Assembly: GCA_002081555.1 (NCBI GenBank)
Contig: KV921105.1
Span: forward strand, 3,357-47,057
Direction of reading: 5' to 3'
Source: Protostelium mycophagum
Lineage: Eukaryota > Evosea > Variosea > Protosteliida > Protosteliaceae
Length of the DNA: 43,701 nt
How positions within the stretch are numbered: the first letter of the stretch is position 1; each line of letters opens with the position of its first letter. The position numbers and the translations under genes are program-made. The notes under the pieces are model-generated. The model searched no databases, was not told the origin of the DNA, and worked only from the letters and a program-made list of their open reading frames with translations. Below are positions 1 through 10,785 of the stretch, piece after piece.

Positions 1-737
1 TTAACTTTATCAATATAATGACATATTCCTACAAATTTGCATTGTGCAGAAACACTTTATTTATTTCTGTGTCTGGTCCAGAGTCCTCATTTTTCTCTTC
101 AACTGAACCTAAAAGAAAACACACCTGCAGAATTTGGCTGAGCTTGACTCTACAAAAGTATATTTTCTTTGCAACCCAACAGATGGACAAAATCTTATCT
201 TCTTCAAGTCAAGTCTCATATCTCATAAAATAAAGGCTTTAAGGAATACCATCTCAAATCATTAAGGAATAGAGAGACAAAAACTATTAATAAATAAGAA
301 GCCATTGTAGTTGGTGTATTTCTATGTATAAATGTATATATATAACTTTGTGAATTTTAATAAATAAAGAACAACGCCTTTTTACACATTAAAATAACTT
401 AATAATAAATTATATCAATTTGTTCATGCTAATGTTGTTGGTGCCTATTATATTGCAAAACCATCTTTTTTGTGAGAATGTTTTGCATTTCACAACAGTT
501 AGCACACTTTCATTATTGTACACTAATGATTGATCAACATAATTTGCATACTAAAAGTTAAAGAGGAAAATGAATCATTAATTTTTGTTTATTATCCTTA
601 TTTTCTTCCTAGAAATAATCAACTTCTCAGGTTGGCTTTTCCAGAATAGTCATTTTTTAGAATTTTTGGATTAGTATGGTAAAGCTAGCAAGATATATTT
701 ATAGAGTACAGGATTAGTTTTTAAAGGCAAGAGAGGC

Positions 738-938
738 ATGCACAAATCATGTTCTGAGCAGACACAAAAAGAAACACAAGCACACATATCATCTTTCAAA
801 TACTATTGTGTACATATGTGGAGAAAAATTTGTGTGCGAAAGCATGCTCTGAGCACACAAAAGCTTACAAATGTCTTGGAAAGAATTTACAAACAGATCA
901 CAGGAAGTAAGCATTCAGGTGTTTTGAGTTGTAGATAA
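738..938 (+). pseudogene. possible decayed C2H2 zinc-finger fragment
   Basis: Read across more than one frame, this stretch gives scraps that resemble C2H2 finger repeats: a CGEKFVCES-like piece near 815-850, a YKCLGKNLQTDH-like piece near 865-905, and FRC just after it, at roughly finger spacing. Stops and frame changes separate them and no finger is complete. It may be a relic of a zinc-finger gene or a chance resemblance in low-complexity DNA. Weak call. Confidence 0.2.
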
Positions 939-965
939 ATCCGTTTTCCCTTCTGTTGCGCAAAA

Positions 966-1002
966 ACGCGTCATTCACACGTCACTTCCGGTTTCAACGC
1001 GT
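966..1002 (+). promoter_or_regulatory. ubiquilin promoter elements
   Basis: About 80-120 bases before the ubiquilin ATG there are an ACGCGTCA word (966-973), an ETS-type ACTTCCGG site (984-991) and a second ACGCGT (997-1002). ETS sites are typical of TATA-less housekeeping promoters. ACGCGTCA recurs in front of RAD23 at 10691-10698. The sites are read directly; their use is inferred. Confidence 0.4.
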
Positions 1003-1083
1003 TGAGAGAAAGAACATCATCACACGAACGAAAGCAGTCTCTTCTGTCAACAGATAAGAAATACATTCTGCTACTTACGGACA

Positions 1084-2932
1084 ATGGGAGATATCAAGAT
1101 CAACATTAAGAGCTCGACGGGTACAACCTTCCCCATTGAAGTAAATCTTAGCATTACGGTGCAACAATTCAAAGAGGTACTTTCAGAAAAAGCCAACATC
1201 CCTGCAGCGCAACAGAGACTCATTTATTCTGGACATGTCTTAAAGGATTTTCAAACACTTGCCAGTTATTGTGAGCACGCTTGACCATTTATTTAAATTC
1301 TTATTGTTTGTAGCTATAAAAGATGGAAGCACTGTACATCTTGTGAAAGGAGCTTCTCAGGCATCACAGGGTGCGCCACAAACACAGCAGCCTCCTTCTC
1401 AGCCGGCTCAACCACAAAGCACCCCCAATAGTAATCCTTTTGGTTTTGGCGGTCTAGGAGGTGGGAAATTAAAAAGTGTAATTTTAGTGAATTGAGAAGG
1501 GCTGGGAGGACTTGGAATGGGTGATATGGGACAAATGCAGCAGCAGATGATGAACAACCCTCAGATGATGCAAGAGATGATGAATTCACCAATGATGCAG
1601 AGCCTTATGAGTAATCCAGAATTACTGCGCTCCATGATTTCCAGTAACCCACAGATCAGAGAAATCATCGAGAGGAACCCCGAGGTGACGTCACAGAGTG
1701 ACTTCTTTTGTTGTATTTTTGACATCAATAGGTGGGTCATGTTTTGAACGACCCTGCTACCCTCAGACAGACAATGGAGCTTGCCAGAAATCCTGATTTA
1801 ATGAGAGAGATGGTAAGGAACACGGACCGTGCGATGAGCAATATTGAGAGCCACCCAGAAGGTAATATAAATTTATTGAAATTTATATATTTATTTATGA
1901 TAATAATATCAATAGGATTCAACCTACTTCGAAGAATGTACACAGATGTACAAGAGCCATTGTATAATGCAGCACAGATCAATAACAATCAAGGCAGTAA
2001 CACAACACCGAGTGGACCTACACCAACAAATCCCAACACAGCCCCTCTACCTAACCCATGGGGTTCTGGAGGCAGTAGCAACTCCTCCACTGCATCCAGT
2101 ACACCTAATACACCCAATACATCCAATACATCCAATACAAGCAGCACCACACCCAATACCCCTGCAGGTCAGAACATTTCAAACCCTTTTGGACAGCAGA
2201 ACACGGGAAATAATATGTTCAACAACCCATTTGCGATGGGCGGAATGGGAGCAACGGGAATGGGAGGAGTATCACCGAGTCAGATGTCAAGCATGCTGCA
2301 GAACCCATTTGTACAGAACGCGATGCAACAGATGGCTAATAATCCAGAGTTGCTGCAGTCCGTAAGTGATGGATATCACATGTGTGTCTGATGTGGTTAG
2401 ATGATGAACAATAATCCAATGGTGCAGAACAACCCACAGATGCAAGCTCTATTAAATAACCCACAACTTTTACAACAACTGATGAATCCAAACACACTGA
2501 ACGCTATTTTACAATTGGAACAAGCAATGGGAGGATTCAGTGCAGCAGGTCATACCCAATAGAGTACTATATGGTATTAATGTTATAAGGTATGAATCAA
2601 GGGGCGAATAATCAAGACACGAACCAAGGTGCGAACATCCAAGGCATGAATAACATGGGAGGAGCAGATTACAATAATCTATTCAATATGATGAACTTGT
2701 ACGGTAATCCCTTTGCCGGCGGATCCTTCGGACAACCTGCGCAGCCTTCTCAACGTAAGAAAGAACATTAGATATGTTATTGAATAATTCAGCACCCCGA
2801 GAGAGATATGCCTCACAATTATCTCAGCTGAGTGATATGGGATTTTCTGACGTTGATGCCAATATTCGAGCTCTGGAGGCCACATTCGGAAACGTCCAAG
2901 CTGCAATCGAGAGACTTCTCTCCGGAATATAA
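1084..2932 (+). CDS. UBQLN: Ubiquilin (UBL-STI1-UBA proteasome shuttle factor)
   Basis: Cytosolic shuttle protein that carries ubiquitinated or misfolded clients to the proteasome. Exons 1084-1270, 1314-1460, 1497-1684, 1732-1861, 1916-2361, 2401-2548, 2590-2754 and 2793-2932 join to an intact frame of about 516 residues; introns are 36-54 bp. An N-terminal ubiquitin-like domain covers about residues 1-75 ([18 protein letters not shown]). STI1-type repeats rich in NPQ/NPE follow (RNPE joined to [20 protein letters not shown]), then an Asn/Thr/Pro-rich linker, more STI1-type segments and a C-terminal UBA domain ([20 protein letters not shown]). Domain order and length match metazoan ubiquilins. 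The third exon has two possible acceptors 3 bases apart, differing by one codon-equivalent. The next gene on this strand is a helicase 170 bases downstream; RAD23, another shuttle factor, is 6 kb away. Confidence 0.96.
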
Positions 2933-2989
2933 AGTTACAATTTACTTTCACAATTCCTCCTCTTTATTTTTTGGTGCTTTTTTGACGTG

Positions 2990-2995
2990 AATAAA
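2990..2995 (+). terminator. poly(A) signal of ubiquilin
   Basis: AATAAA lies 58 bases after the ubiquilin stop and about 105 bases before the start of the next gene, consistent with a very short 3' UTR. Confidence 0.6.
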
Positions 2996-3101
2996 ATTTA
3001 ATTTGTTGACAACAAACAACGGCACAAAAGATGGTGCTATTTCCCCGAATTTCTGCCACACACAAAATCATCACGACCTTCATCGTGTATGGAGGATCTT
3101 C

Positions 3102-6100
3102 ATGCACTCCAATATTAAGAGAACGATCTTACCTTCACAACCTGCAAACCTTCGGGTGTTTAATTGTCTTTACACAAAACAAAAGACACAAAAATCCAAA
3201 AAATGGATCGAGGGGATATTCAAATATAACCCTGTGAATAGAAAGGTAATGGTCATTTGTATCTTAAAGATAGATCAAGATCACAGGGTACTTTGTATGA
3301 TTCATCTGGTCGCCCAGCGAATGATTCTCGTTTTTTGGCACCCGCAGATGTTCCAGAGGTGAGATTAGTTATCGTCACAATTATGATTGATCCAACGAAG
3401 GCAGACGTTCAAATCGAACTAGACTACCACCTTGTTCAGATAGAGGAAGAGACAGGTGAAACTGGAGGCCCTGCACCACTAGCACCACCTCCCAAGGTAG
3501 AAGCACCGCCCATCTCCACCGCCTTTCCTGCTTCGAACACCAAATTATTCAAGTATTCCTTCGTGTTGATGTAGGACAGCCCATTGATGAAAAAAGGTTC
3601 AAAGCACCAGCGAGAAGACAACCTTCACTCGAAGAACGCCATAAAAATCAGGATGAACAACTGCAAAAAGTAAATCCTACAAAAGGTAAAAAGTCCTTGA
3701 ATATTTATTGGGATGATATAAAAAACATTTAATATTCAAATATTGATTGATATTTCAATATTCCTCATATGTTTTAGTTCCTCCTCAACCAGAGAAACAA
3801 AAAAAAGAGGAGGTAATATTCCTTTTATTCAGATTCACCATGGCTCACAAAAAAAAGCTTCCTGTTGTGAATGGAGTAAAGCAGTACAGTGACGTCTCAG
3901 AATTCTCCAGTTTCAGACAGATCTCGAAGCCTGTGAAGAGTACAATAGAAGACATCGAGCATCCCAAAGACACATCGCAACAAGAAGATCCAGACCAAGA
4001 ACAAGACGAATACGATTTTACGACACCGGTGAGCTGTATTTTGATTAATATGGACTGATTATTCCAGAACAGAGAAAAGATGATGAAGCAATCAACACCA
4101 GTACAAAAAAAGAGAAAGACAGATGTCGAATCACCTTTTGACGAAGATGAGGAGACAAGAGCTTTTTTCTCCAATCCATCATCACCTATCCCAAGGAGAG
4201 ATAACGAAGAAAACGAAGGTGAGATATTATTTTAAAAATCATTTATCAATAAATCGATTAAAGATTCATTGGAGACACTAGACTTCGAGATGGAAGAAGC
4301 ACCACAAAGGCCAGCTATAAGACACAGTGATGTATTCAGGAGACACATCACCACAAATAGGAAACAAACCCCCTTCACAGCTCATGCCGATGATTTCCGA
4401 GTAAAAGCCACTTTCAAGAATAACTTTAAACCACCGGAAATTGCAAAGAACGAGAGCTTAGAAGAGGATGTCGATGGTACACTTCCAATGGACCTATTGA
4501 CACGTGGAAGGAGTCCCACATCCAAGCCGTAAGCATCTTTTCGAAACAAAGTAGATAAAATAAAATTGATAAATGTAGGTCACAGAATAACAGTAGTTTG
4601 GATACATTCTTCAGTCAGGAAGAGGAAGACGATGATGTTCCACTTATCTCTCGCGTAAATGTAAATAGAACAGGGTCTATAAAGGCATCATCAGGTTTAG
4701 ATATCACCCACTAATATTAATGCTAAATATATGAAGCATTAAGCAACATCACAACTTCAACAACTGCTGCAGCCACTTCAACTAAGAAGTGAGTTCTTTG
4801 AATTTTATACCTAACCAAGTGAAATTTGACAGAAAATAACTTTTTTAGGTTTGAGTCAGCGAGTAAAACATTTAAAAGTCCTATCACTGCCAAGTCTAGT
4901 TATGATCCATCCGGACGCATATCGTTTCCGAATTATAATCAGGCTCTTAGCATCAAGACTACAAATGGCGGAAAGATGCCATCTCGTGCAGTTCGGGTAC
5001 CCCAAATATTCTCATCTACAATGGAATATTGTAATGTGTGGAGGAATGCCATCGAGGAAGAGATTAACATACAATTATTACGTATCGCTTATGACCTAGT
5101 GGGAGTATTACCGAATATTTCTCCTGAAGGAAAGGCCGCCTCCATCAGCTGTCGGCACGGGCAAGCTCTTATCCGAACGGTGAAGAAAGAAGGAAAAAAT
5201 AAGGGTGAGATATAAAACACTGTGCAGCTGATGGAGAAATGACCGTATCGAAGGGAGGCAATTTTACTGTTGCCCTGGGAAGAAAGAACCTTTCAAATGT
5301 CTCTTCAAATGGGTGGACGAAGTGAAAGATATGCCAACAAAGGTGAATGTTAGTGATAGTGACGACATACCGAAGGTGGAAATCAACGAGCAGAATGTCA
5401 AATTACTGCGGTCCGCGGGTGTCAAGATGTATTTAAAAGCAGAGGTATTCACTAGGTGATATTACATGTGTGTAATAACGATGATGACAATGAACAGTAA
5501 GCAAGATAGCTCACAAAGTATGTGGAATAAATGGAAGAAGAACAATGTAAATAGCAACCCTAGCGCTAGAACAGGATGTACATATCTCAAATTGGACTTG
5601 GACAAATGGAAAGAGAAGGCTGCAGAGTGAATAATATTTCATCGATATATCTCACATTATCAGGTATTCCAAAGATGATATATGGATTGTATCTACAACA
5701 CCAACTTTCACAACAAGAACCGTTAGTGATTTTGTATTCCTCGTAAGAAGTGCTTTTCATGGACCTGCCCGTTCTGGTCTCATAGAGGTTGTGAATGAAT
5801 GTCACACATATTCTGAAATTATTAGATAACCTCTGCCGATGAGACGCATATGCCATCACGTTCCAACTTGTACGTCATACACGGTCCTAATCTATCCTCC
5901 GAGTTCTCAATGTTAGATAACCTATCTTTACTGAGAGCGGACCATAACAGACTTCCTATCTTAGAATCGTTATTGGGCACAAATATTCGCTCCGCACCGA
6001 CATTAATAAGACAGTCCTCAGAAAGACCAGACCCTTTTGTATTGAAAATGACCATGAATGATCTGAAGGTTCGGTCGCAATTTTTATCAAAAATAACAGC

Positions 6101-8645
6101 GAGTAGATATTATCAGACCAAATGATAGAAGAATACAAACTCAATCTTGACCAAGAGAGGTATGAAGTATGAAGGGAAATCCTTAATTAATATTATTATT
6201 GTAGGGTGTTACGTAATGTGATGTCGTGGTTCAAATGCTGCGATTCACCGATGATTGATTCGAATCCTATTGTACTTGTTCATGGAATATTTGGGTCAGG
6301 AAAGAGCTTTCTGCTGGTGGTGCTTCTCATATTTTTATGTAAGATATCCACTGAAGAGAATAATGGCCTCCGAATATTGATATGCTCGGCTACAAACACT
6401 GCTGTAGATAGAGTGTTATTAGGTTTGTTAGCGAACAATTTCCAAGGTAAGACATCAATAATGAAGAATAATAATAAAACACAGATTTTGTGCGTGTGGG
6501 ATCACTAAAGAAGATATCGAAGCCGATATTGGATTTCACACTTCAATCCAGCGAAGAAAAGGAAGCGATAAAAGAGTTACAAAGCATGTTGTCAGATGGA
6601 AGTCTCAGCTCATCAGAAGCAAGGAGCGTCAAGAAAAGTATTGAAGACATAAAGAATGGAGATATGAAGAACAGATTAGACAGATTGAGCCAGGTGATTC
6701 ATTGATGTGGTACATAAATAACCTTCTCAGGTTCCCATTGTGGGAGTGACCTGTGCGGCCTCGGTATTTCCTGTGCTGATAAATAATACCTTTCCCATAG
6801 TATTTTTGGATGAATGCAGCCAAATGTTGGAGCCACTGAGCCTCATCCCCATGAGCAGATTTAATTGTAGTAAGTTATTAGCCGTGGGAGATCCGATGCA
6901 ATTACCTCCAACTTTATCTGGCTTTAATGATGAGGAGGTCAGTAGCCCTTATTCTTAACCGTATCAGCGTGACTCTTGGCAGGCGATGAAAGATGGGATC
7001 GGAAGAACTATGTTTGTACGTTTGGCCTCTCTTAACAACGAACCAATTCTACTGAGAAAACAATACAGGGTAAGATCATTCTTTCGATATTTGATGATAA
7101 GTTCGGATCCTAATAAATCGCAGTGCCATCCTGTATTCAGTCAAATAGCGAATAGCTTATTTTATCAAGGAAGACTCGAAGATGGAGTCACAGAAGAAGA
7201 TAGACTCCCTCTAGATGATTCCCTTCCCACTCTCTTCTTCTGCAATGATGATTGTGGTCAAGAGGTAATTATATCACCCTATCTCTACTTCATTCTTATT
7301 ATGTTGCAGGAGAAGAACCATTATGGGAGTTATTATAATCAATATGAAGCGAGAGTAGTGTGCCATATGATCCTCATGTTATTAGAATGCGGAATCAAAG
7401 GAAAGAACATTGGAATCATAGCTTTATGTCAGTGTCATCTTATATTATCATCACTCAAGGATTCTAGATAAAGCACAGATGATCAAATTGATAGAGGAGA
7501 TTAATGCTATGGTGATACCAGAGGAGATAATAGAAATAAATAAGAGTATTATCGATGATGAAGAAGAAGCAGAGGAAGAAATATTAAGGGAAGTATCTTC
7601 TAAGAAGGGAAAATCTATCAAGGGCAAGAAGACATCATTAACAAAATCTATCCAAGTGAGATCTTTTTGAGACAGTCGAAAAATAAATATATTAAGGTAT
7701 CTACTGTGGATGCTTTCCAAGGAGCAGAGAAAGAGGTGATCATACTGGCATGTTCAAGAACTACTGGATTAGGTTTTAGTGATTCCCCTAATCGTCTAAA
7801 CGTTGCTCTCACTCGCGCAAAAAGGTAAATATGTTTATATTATGGTGTTCATCTAATTCCAGACATTTATTCATTGTTGGAAGAGCAAAGGTCTTATCTA
7901 CAGAACCCATCTGGAGGAAGGTAATTATAAGAATCGGTAAAATTAATAATATCCTTTATGAAGAAATCAACAGGTGATATCAGAAGCAGAGAGGATTCCT
8001 GATGGTTATAAAAATGGGTCACAGATGGTAAAACCAGAGTATGGCAAGATTTCACAAACGATCGCTATGCCAACAATACCAACTCGTCTGAATGTACCCA
8101 AATCGCTAAACTTGGGGGCACTTGTGAATCTTGCTGATGGAGACGAATTTACTGAGGAGGATGAACTGCTGTTATCTGCTCTTGAACAACAAAACACAAC
8201 GGTAGGATTAATTCTACAAATAACGGTTAAATAATCGTGATGAAGATAATATTTCAAATAATACTTATATTGAGTAGAGTATGAACAAGATAGAGGATGA
8301 AGAGCTGTTGAGAGAAATGGACCAAAAAAGACACCAGGAGGAGATGGCACAAAAAGAAATTGCTGAAAAGATCACAAAAAAGTAAATCTCTTTTACACGA
8401 ATATTTCTGATCTATATTCCCCAGAAAAAGCCCAACAGTGAAAAGAAAGAGACAAATAGTGGATTCAGATGAAGAGAGGCAAGAGGATGCTGAATTTCTC
8501 TCCAATCAAGTATCTTCTGATGATTCCCTGGTCATTGAACCAGCACCACAGAAAGAAGACACCGTAAGATTTCATTTGTGGTGCACTTTGAAGTTGACTT
8601 CTGTAGATGGACGAGGATGAAGCCATCGCAGCACTGTTCTCATAA
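3102..8645 (+). CDS. ZGRF1: ZGRF1-type 5'-3' DNA helicase (DUF2439, GRF zinc finger, SF1 helicase)
   Basis: Superfamily 1 helicase whose human relative helps resolve D-loops during replication-fork and crosslink repair. An N-terminal DUF2439 domain (LYTKQKTQKSKKWIEG at about 3170-3215) is followed by a long low-complexity region rich in Ser, Glu and Lys. Next come a conserved block near 4960-5110, a GRF zinc finger (CRHGQALIRTVKKEGKNKG spliced to GRQFYCCP, with later C and W), then the helicase core. Core motifs: Walker A GIFGSGKS (about 6286-6310), TNTAVDRVLLGL, DECSQMLEP (about 6810), GDPMQLPPT, RKQYR, VDAFQGAEKE (about 7700-7740) and NVALTRAKR (about 7800). The ATG at 3102 is the first in the DUF2439 frame. 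The terminal exon ends EAIAALFS then TAA. Many introns are 38-50 bp. Reading DUF2439 needs a one-base frame correction at 3243-3250. Confidence 0.92.
3243..3250 (+). other. one-base frame break inside ZGRF1 DUF2439
   Basis: The conserved domain leaves one frame at NPVNRK and continues in another at GNGHLYLKDRSRSQGTLYDS. No GT-AG intron of workable size and phase fits between the two halves. The break falls on a short A-run, so a single missing A in the assembly would explain it; a true frameshift allele is the alternative. Confidence 0.6.
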
Positions 8646-8677
8646 TCCCTATGGAGACAAGAGGGTCATCGATTTTC

Positions 8678-9058
8678 TTAAAAGTTTGGCCTCAAGTTTT
8701 GATTTGTTCCAATCATTGGAAGCAAAGCCGACATCAGTTCGATGAACATCTCTTGAGATCTTGAAGTTTTAATGTTTGTGTGATTTCTGCTCCTAATCAT
8801 TTGGAGTTCCATTACATCCAACAGCTCTCTGATCGAGATGTTGATCAGACCACCTCTCTCCTGTCTGTTGTCTTTATTTTTAGGCTTAATCAACTCGGTT
8901 ATGTTTTCGTCTTCCATGAAAAACCAACCAAACTTCTGCAAAGCAACTTTTTGTCGTAGACACATGCACACGCAAACCTGGCGTTCGTGTCCTTGGTTTG
9001 ATCTTCATCTTACAAAAATAGCCGAATTTTTCAATCCCTCTGGAGAGATCGTGTGCAT
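8678..9058 (-). CDS. small conserved-looking protein of unknown function
   Basis: Two exons: 9058 down to a GTAAG donor near 9014, then an acceptor near 8933 leading into FGWFFMEDENITELIKP and on to the stop at 8678. The product is about 100 residues, charged, without signal peptide or membrane segment. It has a likely helical second half (IRELLDVMELQMIRSRNHTN, later QEMFIELMSALLPMIG). I do not recognise the family. The start ATG lies only 31 bases after the RAD23 stop on the same strand, and its stop is 32 bases from the end of the convergent ZGRF1 gene. It could also be the tail of a longer transcript shared with RAD23. Confidence 0.55.
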
Positions 9059-9088
9059 CAATATTTAGATAACGAAAGGATCCTACTG

Positions 9089-9094
9089 TTTATT
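9089..9094 (-). terminator. poly(A) signal overlapping the RAD23 stop codon
   Basis: The sense strand reads CAATAAACAG: the TAA stop of RAD23 is part of an AATAAA hexamer. The next start codon on this strand is about 31 bases on, leaving almost no 3' UTR or spacer. Confidence 0.5.
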
Positions 9095-10635
9095 GAAAGT
9101 GAGATGGGTCAGCGTCTTCATAGTCATCACCACCTCCCAGTCCTTCCAAGAGGTAATTGGCAGCCATTGTCTCATCCTTGTCACAAGCAAAGAAAGCCTC
9201 GATGGCAGCCTGTCTATCGAATCCGAGTGATTCCAGCTGAATAAAACTCAGATTCACTTCTGGTGTACACTTCTTATGGCAAAGAAGATACCACAAGATC
9301 GTACTTGTGTGCATATTATGCGAGTTTCATTCAACTGCATGATCGCTTTGGTTTTACCAAATCGCTTCACCCATTGACAATAATTCTTGTATATTAAACT
9401 TACTCTCTCGATTGCATCCTTCTCCTCTTGTGAAACTTGAATGTAACCTGGTCCTCCTCCACTATAATACCATCACTATTTGTATTCTTCAAAACTGACA
9501 TTTAACTCACAGTCCTCCTCCTGGTGCTCCTCCAGCGGCTCCACCTGCGGGTGCAGCGGCTCCTCCAGCAGGCACGGGCGAGTTCAATAATTGAATAAAT
9601 TCTTCTTGGTGTTCATTGATTAGTGTGAGTAATTGAGGGTTCTGTTGTCCAAGCTGCTCCAACACAGACTGTAAAAGTTGAGGGTTTGTCTGTACCATCT
9701 GTCTCAACATGGTGAACTGTGGGTGTTGACGGAGGAAGTCAAATACCCCAGATCCTGCGGGAGTTCCGCTTGGTGAAGCTCCTCCTGTAGCAGCTCCTCC
9801 TGCAGCCTGCAGGGAATAAGACCGAATAAATATGATCATGACTTACTGGCTGTGGGGAAGGTGCAGAAGGAGTGGCAGCAGGTGCTTGTGCAGGTTGATC
9901 ATAGCCTGCAGGTATACCCTAAAAAACATTCAATACTGAATGTAGTCGATGATTTACGTACATTGAACAGATATTCGACAGCGCGGTCGGGGTTGTTGAA
10001 GGCAGCTCTAAGAGCTCTGATGACTTGTTCTCTCTCAAATCCCATTTCGATGAGGGAGTTCACGGTGTTTTCATACTCTGAACCAGTTACAAGTCCGGCT
10101 CTGAAAGGTATCAATTTCCAGAAAGAAACGAGAACGAGATGATCAATTGATTACTCACCCAGCAGGAGCCGAAGTCACAGGGCCAGCAACAGGTGCAGCA
10201 GGAGTAGGTGCAAGTGTAGCAGCCGCTGGTGTGGGAGCGGGTGCAGGAGTAGTTGAGGCCGGAGCTGCCGGTTGTGCAGCCGCTGGTGCAGGGGCAGCGG
10301 GAGCGGCCTCTCCAGCCTTGGGTTTTCTGACCATCAGAACAAGAAAGTCATTGTCGCCAAGATTGAGAGAACCGAGGGTAGAATTATCGTCCAAAATTTT
10401 ACCAGAAAAAATGACCTTCTGCCAAGCGGCATTGTGTGATTGTTGAGCTTCTATCTTCTTCTTGAGATCTGCGACCTATGAAAAATATGAGTTATGTCTA
10501 AGTCTCAGAAAGTCTTGATCATTTCTCAATTCTATCCAATTGGGAATCTCACAATTTGATCACTCTTACCGTCTCTGTTGGCTCTGCGTCAATTTGGAAT
10601 TCTTGTTGTTGGACCGTCTTAACAGTGACCTTCAT
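9090..10635 (-). CDS. RAD23: RAD23 (UBL-UBA nucleotide excision repair and proteasome shuttle protein)
   Basis: RAD23 stabilises XPC in nucleotide excision repair and delivers ubiquitinated proteins to the proteasome. Exons on the minus strand are 10570-10635, 10159-10475, 9962-10100, 9847-9918, 9511-9806, 9404-9461 and 9090-9236, joining to an intact frame of 364 residues, the usual length. An N-terminal UBL starts [19 protein letters not shown]. An Ala/Pro-rich linker, UBA1 ([20 protein letters not shown]), the XPC-binding/STI1-like domain ([20 protein letters not shown]) and C-terminal UBA2 ([20 protein letters not shown]) follow in canonical order. The last intron (9237-9403, 167 bp) is several times longer than the others. 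It is divergent from the coiled-coil gene at 10786, with 150 bases between the two ATGs. Confidence 0.97.
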
Positions 10636-10785
10636 GGCTGTATGTATGATGATTTGTCCAAAGATGAATGAAAAACCACACGTCATTCCGACGCGTCAAC
10701 ATTTCCCAATATTTTGGTCCTTCGGATAACATATTTAGGCGGGAAATTTGAATCGCAACGGCTACTGAAAGCAACCGCATCAGCG
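10636..10785. promoter_or_regulatory. bidirectional promoter of RAD23 and the coiled-coil gene
   Basis: The 150 bases between the divergent starts contain a GACGCGTCA word (10690-10698) and a consensus-like E2F site GGCGGGAAA (10738-10746). E2F sites drive S-phase genes. ACGCGTCA also occurs before ubiquilin. The sites are visible; shared regulation is inferred. Confidence 0.45.

Larger units (their letters stand above)
1..1083. other. AT-rich intergenic flank
   Basis: No supportable gene. The stretch is AT-rich with several AATAAA-like words (around 290-370) that could end a gene lying off the left edge. The short open frames at 18-233 and 738-938 have no convincing family match as they stand; the second is discussed separately as a possible zinc-finger relic. 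The last 130 bases hold the ubiquilin promoter and 5' leader. Confidence 0.6.

Noticed and set aside
3456-3496. Second frameshift in ZGRF1 around 3490-3580
   Set aside because: A 41-bp GT-AG intron (3456-3496) changes the frame exactly as needed, so no indel has to be assumed.
3813-3832. Apparent 20-bp intron GTAATATT...TTCAG in ZGRF1
   Set aside because: Removing 20 bp breaks the frame; a 45-bp intron to the later AAG (3857), or reading through, keeps it. Other apparent 22-bp introns (near 36065-36085 minus, and at 18272-18294 in GALT) likewise resolve into 42-57 bp introns.
10147-10446. Long Ala/Gly-rich plus-strand ORF
   Set aside because: It is the antisense shadow of the Ala/Pro-rich RAD23 linker and UBL exon.
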